Notes under the pieces: model-generated | Seen by the model: only the letters and a program-made list of their open reading frames with translations | What the model was told of the DNA's origin: nothing | Databases searched by the model: none | NCBI GenBank assembly: GCA_964626735.1 | Contig: CAZVIJ010000011.1 | Span: 1 to 39,854 of the forward strand | DNA: 39,854 bases | From: CAZVIJ01 sp964626735 | GTDB lineage: Bacteria; Patescibacteriota; Dojkabacteria; JAOAGR01 | Reading direction: 5' to 3' | Program-made: the position numbers and the translations under genes | In this document: positions 1-8,300 of the stretch, in pieces | Layout: every line of letters begins with the position of its first letter | How positions within the stretch are numbered: position 1 is the stretch's first letter

Positions 1-771
1 CTCGTAGCCTGCCTGCGCATAACGGAAAATGTTATCGATGAAGAACAAGACGTCTTTCGAGAGCTGGTCGCGGAAATACTCTGCCATCGTCACGCCAGCG
101 AGCGCCGTCCTGAAACGGATCGCCGGGTTTTCGCCCATCTGCCCGTAGATCATGCTTACCAGCTGTAACACTCCGCTCTCTTCGAGCGATTGGTAAAGTT
201 CCTGCCCTTCGCGTGCGCGTTCACCGACTCCGGAAAAAACAGAAACGCTTTTGCTCTTGTTTAGGATAACGATGTTGTGGATGATTTCGGTCAACAGGAT
301 TGTTTTACCGACGCCAGCTCCGCCGAACAGGCCAACTTTGCCCCCTTTGAGGATCGGGCAGAAAAAATCGATTGCCTTAATGCCCGACTCGAGAATCGTT
401 ACGGGCGGAATGATGTTCTGGTACGATACGTTTTCGTTGAATATCGTCTTGTAGGTGACATTTTGCATCGCCCCCTTGCCATCCTGAGTAAGACCGTAAA
501 CGTCGATGATCCTTCCCAACAATCCTTCTCCTACGGGAATCCTGAGAGATTGGTTCGTATTGACGACGATTGCGCCTCGAAAAAAATCATCCGGTTCGGT
601 TAGGCTGAAGCAGTAGAATGAAGTCGCAGTCGTGGAGGATGACGAATACACCTCCATCTGGGCTGCCGTATTCGATTCGAGCACGAGGATATCGTGGATC
701 ATCGGAGGCGTCCCTATGAAGTCCACTTCGATGATGTGACCTTTGATGCTTATGATCTTGCCTTTGTCCAT
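1..771 (-). CDS. atpD: F1-type ATPase beta subunit (partial, C-terminus off the left edge)
   Basis: This is the catalytic subunit of a rotary F1 ATPase. The frame is open from the ATG at 771 to the window edge, giving the first 257 residues. The P-loop GGAGVGKT is intact, as is the GVGERAREG motif that holds the catalytic glutamate. The Walker B region reads DVLFFIDNIFRYAQAG, close to the canonical form. The N-terminal barrel is more divergent than usual, but both this protein and alpha carry a VNTNQSL..PVG segment. It starts 4 nt after the gamma stop, so the genes are probably co-transcribed. The motifs indicate an active ATPase. The epsilon gene would be expected beyond the edge but cannot be seen. 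Confidence 0.95.
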   Translation of the reverse strand, partial: MDKGKIISIKGHIIEVDFIGTPPMIHDILVLESNTAAQMEVYSSSSTTATSFYCFSLTEPDDFFRGAIVVNTNQSLRIPVGEGLLGRIIDVYGLTQDGKGAMQNVTYKTIFNENVSYQNIIPPVTILESGIKAIDFFCPILKGGKVGLFGGAGVGKTILLTEIIHNIVILNKSKSVSVFSGVGERAREGQELYQSLEESGVLQLVSMIYGQMGENPAIRFRTALAGVTMAEYFRDQLSKDVLFFIDNIFRYAQAGYE

Positions 772-775
772 AATG

Positions 776-1675
776 TTATTCGTTCCAGAACGAGATGCCG
801 GAAATTTTCTCCTGCTGTTTGCGGTTGTTAATACCTCGCTTTATCTTTCGCCTTTCAATATAAAGTCTTTTGATACGGCTTTCAATGTTGATTTGTGCCT
901 CTTCCATGGCCTTAATTCGGGATGCGTACCGCGCGAGGTTGGATTCGCTGATAGTCTGTTTCAGAAGCGAGGTGAAAACCTGGGTTTCGAAGAACTGCAT
1001 AATTTTTTCAGCAGAGGGCTCGAACAAAAACATGTCGTCGCGGTTTTGCAAGTCCTGAAATTTCGGATTAGCCTGAAGGTTTTCTTCAAACGGTTTGTCG
1101 CCCGAGATATTGGAATTCATCGGAATTTGGTTGATGATGTTTTCGAACTTGCCGTAGAAGACGTTTATCTTCTTGTAGTTCACCAGATGGTATGCGATAC
1201 GCTTCAGATCTTCGAGCGTTACGTTTTCCTCGGGTACCTCAAGGTACAGGTACGTTTTCTTCAGGTGGTATGAGGTATAAAGTTCCCGCCCTACTCGGCC
1301 GATGATCATGACGTCGCAGTCTTCCTTATTGATAAAATCGGCGAATTCGCGAAAAACCTTGATGATGATGTCGCCGTACATCTTGTTGTTTGCCGATATG
1401 TAGACGGCGATATTCTTGCCGTTCTTGGGAAGGCCGGTCAGAAGCGAAATATCCTCGCCTTTCTTTTGCTGTATCAGCTCCGAGACGTACTTGTCGTATT
1501 GTTTCTTGACGTCGTAATAGACTTCGGAAAGCTTATCGAGGAAGACGCGGGTTTTCAGAACCGAGTCTCGAATCTTCTGCATGCGGATGACTGAGATTTC
1601 TTCATAGGCCTGAGTAATAATCTTCAATGTTGAGACTAACGCGATTTCCCGATTTATTAACCGTTTATTCTGCAT
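776..1675 (-). CDS. atpG: F1-type ATPase gamma subunit
   Basis: Gamma is the central rotor shaft of F1. The 299-aa length is normal. The N-terminal helix contains REIALVSTLKIITQAYEEIS, which matches the family's pattern of an RI..V....KIT.AM..VS helix. The C-terminal helix (roughly 245-295) has the expected ARYASRIKAMEEA pattern, corresponding to the R..AM..A segment of known gammas. The middle Rossmann-like part is divergent. The start overlaps the end of alpha by 19 nt, and the stop lies 4 nt before the beta start, which points to translational coupling. Assignment rests on the two terminal helices and gene order. Confidence 0.88.
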   Translation of the reverse strand: MQNKRLINREIALVSTLKIITQAYEEISVIRMQKIRDSVLKTRVFLDKLSEVYYDVKKQYDKYVSELIQQKKGEDISLLTGLPKNGKNIAVYISANNKMYGDIIIKVFREFADFINKEDCDVMIIGRVGRELYTSYHLKKTYLYLEVPEENVTLEDLKRIAYHLVNYKKINVFYGKFENIINQIPMNSNISGDKPFEENLQANPKFQDLQNRDDMFLFEPSAEKIMQFFETQVFTSLLKQTISESNLARYASRIKAMEEAQINIESRIKRLYIERRKIKRGINNRKQQEKISGISFWNE

Positions 1676-3135
1676 GCTGTGAAAATTTCTGCGCTTCTCG
1701 ACATGGCGCCGTTTACTAAGTTATTCAAATTATTCGCCGATGCTACCGATTGGAGGACAGTGCGTGCGTTCGGGTCTGCGTAATACGATTCGCTCATTCG
1801 GTCTCTCGCATACTTGAGCTGTTCGATGGACATCGAATCGAAGAATCGCGCCCAGATCAACCCGATTAATACGAGCTGGACTTCAGAAGGCACGGTCAGA
1901 GAATAGTGCTGCTCGAAAAGCGTCATGACTTTCTCTCCGGTTTGGATAATCAGCTTGGCATCGCCCGATAGCTCGGAGCCGAAATGCATGAAATTCTCCA
2001 CCCGTTCGTAATTTGAGAAAAGCTTATTGAGCTCTTGGCTTATTTCTCGTTGGAGCGATGATTGCGTTTGGCGCCCGACTCTCGTTACCGAAAGCGACGT
2101 GTTGATCGCAGGTCTCGTACCTTTGTAATACAGTTCGGAATCGAAAAAAATGTGGCCGTCGGTCATACTCATGATGTTGGTTGAAATATAACCGCTTATA
2201 TCCCCTTCTGTCGTTTCGACGACCGGAATGCACGTTATGGAAACCTCGCCCTTGGTCGGATGAATAAAGTTGCCTGCTCGTTCCAGAAGTTTCGCGTGGA
2301 CATAGAATATATCGCCCGGGTAGGAGTCGCGTCCTGGAAATCGTTTGCCTAACAACGAAATTTCTCGATAGAACTTGGCGTGCGACGAAAGGTCGTCGAG
2401 TACGAGCAGGATGTCTTGACCCTGCTCGGCAAAATATTCGGCTAGCGTCATGCCCGTATATGGAGTTCGGAAAATAACGCTAGGAGAATCATCGGAAAAC
2501 GAAGCAACGATTACGACACTTTGGGCAAGTCCCTCTTTTTCCAGGTATTCGTGGAGAAGCTTCACGTCGGATTTCTTGCGGGCGATACCTGCGTAAATGG
2601 CGATTCCGCCTTCCTTGATTTGATTCTTTATAAGCGAAAGGAGGAATGAGCTTTTTCCGGTTTTCCTGTCGCCGATCACTAATTCTCGTTGGCCTTTCCC
2701 CAGGGGAACCATCATGTCAACGACGCTAACGCCGGTATGGAGCGATTTATTGATTCTCGTTCTCGCGACGATACCGGGAGGCCGTCGATCGAGCTGTCTA
2801 CGCTCTTTCGGGGTAACAAACTGATCTCCTCCGACTATCGGGTTTCCCAACGTATCGACAATTTTACCCAAGAGTTCTTTTCCTACCGGGACATTAAGGC
2901 TTTGATTCGTACGTACGACTTTGCTTCCTACCTTAATTTGCGATTTCGCAAGCATCAAAATTTCGACCGTAGTATTGTCCACGATGAATATCTCTCCTCG
3001 CTGTCCGTTGTCGAAGATTACCAGCTCGTGAGGCCGAGCATGCGGAAGACCCTGTACGACGACTATCGGAAGCCTTACTTCCTTAACGACTCCATACTCG
3101 CCGATATTGTTTAGAAAATACGTGTATTCGTCCAT
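1657..3135 (-). CDS. atpA: F1-type ATPase alpha subunit
   Basis: Alpha is the non-catalytic, nucleotide-binding partner of beta. At 492 aa it is slightly short. The P-loop reads GDRKTGKSS where GDRQTGKT is usual. Other family motifs are present: LVLDDLSSHAKFYREISLL, FPGRDSYPGDIFYVHAKLLE, and the arginine-finger region RPAINTSLSVTRVG. The protein enters the beta-barrel almost at once (GEYGVVKEVRLP). It therefore lacks most of the roughly 25-residue N-terminal helix that normally binds subunit delta. It lies 2 nt after delta in the operon. The divergent P-loop and short N-terminus suggest a specialised or fast-evolving enzyme. Confidence 0.94.
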   Translation of the reverse strand: MDEYTYFLNNIGEYGVVKEVRLPIVVVQGLPHARPHELVIFDNGQRGEIFIVDNTTVEILMLAKSQIKVGSKVVRTNQSLNVPVGKELLGKIVDTLGNPIVGGDQFVTPKERRQLDRRPPGIVARTRINKSLHTGVSVVDMMVPLGKGQRELVIGDRKTGKSSFLLSLIKNQIKEGGIAIYAGIARKKSDVKLLHEYLEKEGLAQSVVIVASFSDDSPSVIFRTPYTGMTLAEYFAEQGQDILLVLDDLSSHAKFYREISLLGKRFPGRDSYPGDIFYVHAKLLERAGNFIHPTKGEVSITCIPVVETTEGDISGYISTNIMSMTDGHIFFDSELYYKGTRPAINTSLSVTRVGRQTQSSLQREISQELNKLFSNYERVENFMHFGSELSGDAKLIIQTGEKVMTLFEQHYSLTVPSEVQLVLIGLIWARFFDSMSIEQLKYARDRMSESYYADPNARTVLQSVASANNLNNLVNGAMSRSAEIFTACRING

Positions 3136-3137
3136 GG

Positions 3138-3623
3138 TTAAAGCGTATTCAAATTTATGCGTTGGATCGCATCCAATAATTTCGTTTTGTAGGTGAGATC
3201 TTTGTAGGTTCCGTTATGGCCGACGATTATTCCCGCGACGATCCTCTTGTCAACCGAGAATTCGATGAGCAGGTTATTGTGCGATATCTCCTTTAGCCAA
3301 CTGCCGATATAGCGTATCAGTTCGGTTGTCGGTACGGCTGCAAGCGTAATTTGCGAAATGGGAAGCTGATAGAGCTTATTGATGAGATCCTGGATCAGCT
3401 CCTGTACGAGTGCCGGGTTATCCATAGGGACGCCGGATCCTTTCAAGAGCTCAACGACGGCAGGTTTGAAATTGAAATCGATTGTTGCATCGACTTTATC
3501 AACTACCGTGCCTTTCGCATCGAACATCGTTTCGCTCAAATGTTCAAGCTGCCGTATGAGGCTGTTCCTATCCTCAACAGTAATGAGCTCTTTCGTAAGT
3601 TGTGCAAAAACCTCCTCGTTCAT
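3138..3623 (-). CDS. atpH: F1-type ATPase delta subunit (divergent)
   Basis: Delta links the stator stalk to the top of F1. This 161-aa protein is recognisable mainly in its C-terminal half, where RIVAGIIVGHNGTYKDLTYKTKLLDA matches in outline the family pattern of ELIGGI.I...G...D.S...KL. The N-terminal part is about 88 residues, shorter than the usual six-helix domain, and weakly conserved. This parallels the missing N-terminal helix of alpha, its normal binding partner. The start codon overlaps the last bases of the upstream b gene, and alpha follows after 2 nt. Identity rests on the C-terminal pattern and on gene order. Confidence 0.75.
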   Translation of the reverse strand: MNEEVFAQLTKELITVEDRNSLIRQLEHLSETMFDAKGTVVDKVDATIDFNFKPAVVELLKGSGVPMDNPALVQELIQDLINKLYQLPISQITLAAVPTTELIRYIGSWLKEISHNNLLIEFSVDKRIVAGIIVGHNGTYKDLTYKTKLLDAIQRINLNTL

Positions 3624-4303
3624 TATACGAAATACCCCTCCCTTTTAGCTTTATCAAGCGCTTCTTTCACGAGCCTCTCGTGATCTTCCAGGGTAATTGA
3701 ATTTTCGAAAACTTCTTCCGAGAGCTTCATGACAATCTTGTTCATCTGCTCTTCGAGCTTTTTTAGCTGCTCTTCCTTGTATTTCGCGATATCTGATTGG
3801 GCATGGGTGAATTCTTGGGCGACCCTGGCTTCGACTTCTTTTTCGGATTCGATCGTCGTCTCGGTGAGGTTCTGGGTAAACGCCTGTATGGATGCTTCTC
3901 CGCTTTGGGCGATCTTCTTGAGAATATCTTTTTCTTCGTTGGAATACTCTGCCTTGATATTGTTGAAGAATTCCTGATAGCTGTTGCTGATGGATTTGTA
4001 GCTTTCCTGAAGTTCAGTCATGTATCTCGAGAGAGCGTCTTGGATTGACGATGATGTCTGCGACTCTACTGAGTTTTTGAAGCTTTCCGTGCTTGCGAGT
4101 ATTTCTTTGGATTTGGTAACCGCTTCGGCAATTATCTCTTCGCTTCGCTTATGGGCGTCGAGGATGAGCTTTTCGGATTTATCGAATAGCTGGCTTTCTT
4201 TGAGTGAGACTTCAGCTTCGCGAATCCTCAGCTGGAATGCGTACACGACGGTAAGGATTACCAGTACCATCAATACTATTATGGCAGTGTATAACAATAT
4301 CAC
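3623..4303 (-). CDS. atpF: F0-type ATPase b subunit (stator stalk)
   Basis: The protein has one N-terminal membrane helix (about residues 3-24) followed by a long charged helical region rich in heptad-like Glu/Lys/Ala patterns. This is the layout of the b-subunit stator stalk. At 226 aa it is longer than the usual 155-175, so the stalk may be longer than standard. The segment around residues 46-62 (EKLILDAHKRSEEII) is typical of b subunits. It starts with GTG at 4303, and an extended -10 element (TGC TATAAA) lies 5 nt upstream, so it may have its own leaderless transcript in addition to read-through from the c-like gene. It overlaps delta by one base. Confidence 0.82.
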   Translation of the reverse strand: MILLYTAIIVLMVLVILTVVYAFQLRIREAEVSLKESQLFDKSEKLILDAHKRSEEIIAEAVTKSKEILASTESFKNSVESQTSSSIQDALSRYMTELQESYKSISNSYQEFFNNIKAEYSNEEKDILKKIAQSGEASIQAFTQNLTETTIESEKEVEARVAQEFTHAQSDIAKYKEEQLKKLEEQMNKIVMKLSEEVFENSITLEDHERLVKEALDKAKREGYFV

Positions 4304-4308
4304 ATTAC

Positions 4309-4317
4309 TTTATAGCA
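4309..4317 (-). promoter_or_regulatory. Extended -10 promoter for the b-subunit gene
   Basis: On the minus strand TGC-TATAAA ends 5 nt before the GTG start at 4303. That spacing places transcription initiation at or next to the start codon. No Shine-Dalgarno sequence is seen. Confidence 0.5.
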
Positions 4318-4342
4318 GGATGGCTGACGATTCACAAATTGT

Positions 4343-5155
4343 TTACAGACGGAGTATAAAAAGGCCAATTACGAGACCGGCCGCGATGATGGCGATGGTT
4401 ATCACCGTGTTGATAATAATACCGACTTGAATTAGCTTCGCTGCCAACGGGTTACGGCCAAGCGCCTCAACTCCTGATCGGGCAAGCCGGCCGAACGATA
4501 TAAACCCGAATGCAAACGATATGATCACGACGAGAGCGGCCATAATATACTTGAAAGCCGTTATCGGCTCTTCAGTCGTCGCAATTGCCGATAGTTTGAA
4601 CAGGTCGGAGATTTTGCTTGAGGTATTGGAGGCTTTCGATGCGTAGTAGTGGATGTTCACGGAAACATTGATCTTCTTGATTTCGTCCTTGTTCGTCGAG
4701 TCGAAATCTTCGAGGGCGCTTCCAAGGACGTAGCCGGATTTGTCGGCTTTCATTCCTACTCCCTTGGTTTTAGAAGTCGTTATGAGGTCGCCTTTGCGGA
4801 TAATACCGTTTCGCGTCGAAACATTTACCAATGCATTGCCCGATGAAATGACCGGGTATTTTTTTAGCGTGCTCCCGTTTGAGCCGTTGGAACTTGATTC
4901 GTTAATGTTGATCGAGACCGCTGGGGTTAAACCGACTACGCCTACGATTCCGGTATCGTATTCAGCTTCCGGCAGGAAGAAACCCTTGGAGGAAGTTGAT
5001 ACGATGTCGCCGTCATTGACGGTTTGGTCGATAATCGGAAGATTTGAGGCGATTCCGAACGAGATGTTGTCTGCCTTGAGAGAAGAAAGCGTCCATACGA
5101 AGAGCGAAAAAATGGTAAGTACAAATACAATTATTCTTCCCTTAGGTCTATTCAC
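4343..5155 (-). CDS. Secreted Peptidase_G2-like domain fused to an F0 subunit c-like membrane hairpin
   Basis: The 270-aa protein has a signal-like hydrophobic segment (8-28), a beta-rich Ser/Asn-rich domain (about 30-185), and two membrane helices (about 202-222 and 241-268). The helices are joined by a polar loop containing ALGRNP (231-236). The loop and Gly-rich second helix resemble ATP synthase subunit c, whose loop usually reads RQP or RNP. The gene sits where atpE would, directly before the b gene. The second helix has no Asp or Glu at the ion-binding site; Asn249 and Thr250 are the nearest polar residues. The outer domain matches the giant fibre proteins: GYVLGSALEDF here, GYVIGTALEDF in the 1602-aa protein. 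With the N-terminus outside, the topology fits a c subunit. The start is GTG; an in-frame stop lies 11 codons upstream and no other start codon lies between. Function is unproven. Confidence 0.72.
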   Translation of the reverse strand: MNRPKGRIIVFVLTIFSLFVWTLSSLKADNISFGIASNLPIIDQTVNDGDIVSTSSKGFFLPEAEYDTGIVGVVGLTPAVSININESSSNGSNGSTLKKYPVISSGNALVNVSTRNGIIRKGDLITTSKTKGVGMKADKSGYVLGSALEDFDSTNKDEIKKINVSVNIHYYASKASNTSSKISDLFKLSAIATTEEPITAFKYIMAALVVIISFAFGFISFGRLARSGVEALGRNPLAAKLIQVGIIINTVITIAIIAAGLVIGLFILRL

Positions 5156-5161
5156 GTTTTC

Positions 5162-5189
5162 AGTGTAATCGACTTCGCATAAAAGTCAA
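5162..5189 (-). promoter_or_regulatory. Promoter of the ATPase operon
   Basis: On the minus strand a TTGACT -35 (5184-5189) and a TACACT -10 (5162-5167) are separated by 16 nt. The -10 ends 6 nt before the GTG at 5155, so the transcript would be leaderless or nearly so. The rest of the 5156-5366 gap is AT-rich and must also hold the divergent fibre promoter, which I cannot place with confidence. Confidence 0.6.
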
Positions 5190-5366
5190 ACAAAAGGTAT
5201 CGGTTATCGATCTGTCGTGTATCATTATAGTGATCATTTTCGGTCAGCGTTAAAATCCCTTTGTACCGCCTATTCGTCGAATTGTCATAAGTCGGCTTTA
5301 TGTTGATTTTTCGCTGAAATTTAAGTATCTTGATTATGTTCAATCGTAGTAATTGAGCGTGAAAAT

Positions 5367-8300
5367 ATGTCTTTCGGCCCTCGGAAAATTATGTCCGTAA
5401 AAAAGTTGGTGCTATTCGCGGTACCAATTATTTCTGCAGGAGCTTTTATTTATTTCTCAGGTTCTTCTGATCTCGGCAGTAAGCCTTCTAGCGCGTCGAA
5501 AAATTTTTCTGTCAGCGATGATGCTAAAGTATCATCAGTTTTGGGTATTACCGATGCTTCCTTAACTGGCAACATCACGTTCAATATCGACTCTTTTTTC
5601 AATTCATCCGCGAAGTTCTCTAAGACCGTCGAAGTAAACGGCTTAGCTACGTTTAACAGCAATATCCAAGCGATCAACCATGACATCGATTTGTCAAAAG
5701 GCAAAATCACAGCCTCGAATATTCTCTACAGCATTTCGGCAGGCAAAGGTCTTACGGTAACTGACGGGCAAAATCCGACAATCGAGAATACCGGCGTTAC
5801 AACGTTCCAAGGCCAGTCTGGTGATGTCGTATTGCGGGGCAGCGACGGCATAACCGTAAGCGGAACGACTATCGCCCTGTCTAATCCCGGACTCTTGGCC
5901 CAGGTACCTGCATTCAGAAACTTCCAAGTTGGAGGTGCGAACGGTATCACCGCAAACAGCAGCAACGATACGCTTAACCTCATCGCAGGTAACGGAATAA
6001 GCCTTACCGCTGATCCGGAATCAAAGAAAATTACGCTCTCCTCTATTGTTCCCGACAGCGGTTTCGAAAAGGACTTGAATAATATAGTGCGACTTACCGA
6101 TAACGGTACTCGTGTCGGTATCGGAACTACGAATCCAACCTCCCTGCTTTCGGTCGGTTCGACGTCACAATTCACCGTAGATGAGACAGGAGCAGTGAAT
6201 TCAAAAGGTTCTATCAATCTTCAAAGCGGCGCTCGACTCACCATGAATGGAGTTACGCAAGCGACAATCCCCGAAGGAACGCAGGCTGGACAAACGCTGT
6301 ATTGGGATGGAACGCAGTATGTTGCAAACAGCAATCTCTTTTATAACTCTTCTACTACCTGGGTAGGCATCGGAACGCAAACACCGCTAGCCGCTCTCGA
6401 TGTCAACGGTGGAATCCATCTCGGCAGCGGAGGCGCAAACAATGTATTGGGGAATACGGCTGCAGGAGGAGCGCCTACTTCAAGCCTCTATTACGGTAAT
6501 CGGGAGATCTGCGATTCATCCGGGAATTGTCCTTCCTCATCGAATCTCGGCGGTACCGGTACGGCGAATACGCTGACTAAATTTACCGGCTCCCAAACGA
6601 TTGGAGATTCGCAAATAACCGATAACGGTACGAATGTCGGGGTCGGCAACGGCACGCCAAGCTATAAGCTGGATGTTACGGGTGATATCCATTCGTCAAC
6701 CTACGTGCGGGCAAATACCGGCTTTTGCATTTCGGGAACGTGTATCACTAACTGGAGCAGCTTCACTCCAACCTGGGGCAGCATAACGGGAACGCTCTCG
6801 AACCAGACGGATCTTCAAAATGCGTTGAATGCAAAGGAAAACTCTCTTGCGAGCGGAACTGCGCTTCAATACTACCGGGGCGATAAGACATGGCAGACGC
6901 TCAATACTACGGCGGTACCGGAAGGTACGAATCTCTATTACACGACCGCACGGTTCAATACAGACTTCTCATCGAAAACGACAACCAATCTGGCTGAAGG
7001 GTCGAACCTCTACTACACCGATGCTCGAGTCCGCGCTGCGCTCGCTGCAACAAGCCCGCTTACCTACAACTCCGCAACCGGAACGTTTGCGATCAATGCC
7101 GCTTCTACCTCTACCAACGGCTACTTGAGCTCGACCGATTGGAATACGTTCAATAATAAGGAGGGGGCTATCGCTTCGGGAACGACGCTGCAGTACTATC
7201 GAGGCGACAAGACGTGGCAGACGCTGAATTCAACCGTAGTACCCGAGGGTACGAATCTATATTGGACAAGCGGTCGATTCGATACTGCATTTTCCGGAAA
7301 GACAACCACGAACTTGAGTGAAGGTACGAACCTCTATTATACGAATGCGCGAGCACGAGCCGCATTTGCAGCGGCGGGCGGCCTGACGTACGATTCGGCA
7401 ACCGGTACGTTTTCGATACTTCAGGCGAACGGTTCGCAAAACGGTTTCCTCTCGTCGAGCGACTGGACAACTTTCAACAACAAGCAAACCGCGCTTACGT
7501 GGGGAACCGGCCTAACCAATACGAGCAACACGATTTCGAATAACTTATCAACCGGTGTAGCCGGTGGGCAAAGTGTCATTGGAGGTACAGCCGCATCGGA
7601 AAACCTTACTGTCCAATCGACCTCGAATGTAACTCGGGGTTATGTCCTTATTAATCCCAATGGCGGAAATGTAGGTATCGGCACGTCTACCCCGGGTAGC
7701 GCCCTCGATGTTAACGGCGGTATTCGTCTTGGCTCAGCCGGATCGAATAATACGGTCAATACCAGTGCAGCGGGCGGTGCGCCTACCGGCTATCTTTACT
7801 GGGGCAATCGTCAATTGTGCGATACGACGGGCAACTGTATCGGCGGCGGAGCAGGCGGCGTTGGAGGATCAGGAAGCGCAAACCAAGTTGCATATTTCAA
7901 CGGCTCGAGCACTATTACCGGTACGAATACGCCTTCCGGCGGCCAGCTTTTGATGGCGAACGCTTCGAGTATACCTACGTTCACTTCGCTTTCCGGAGAT
8001 GCAACGATATCGAATGCCGGCGTTCTTACTTTTGCCGACACAACCGTTACCCCGAACTCATACGGATCTGCATCGCAGGTGCCGACCTTTACGGTCGACA
8101 GCAAAGGACGATTGACGGCAGCAGGCAACATAACCATTACTGGTACTACGCCTGGCGGTTCTGCCGGTGGTGATTTGTCCGGAACCTACCCGAATCCTAC
8201 TGTCGCAAAAATCAACGGTGCTACGCTCGGAACGACGACTGCCACTTCGGGTAATATCCTCGTCGCCAACGGCACATCGTGGATAACCCGAAGCGTTTCA

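Noticed and set aside
5152..5343. 63-codon minus-strand frame whose stop overlaps the GTG start of the c-like gene
   Set aside because: It covers the promoter of the ATPase operon (TTGACT-16-TACACT), has no recognisable features and no start signal.
5726..6217. Long minus-strand frames opposite the fibre genes
   Set aside because: Repeated low-charge codons of the fibres leave open antisense frames; these show no start signals or domain patterns.
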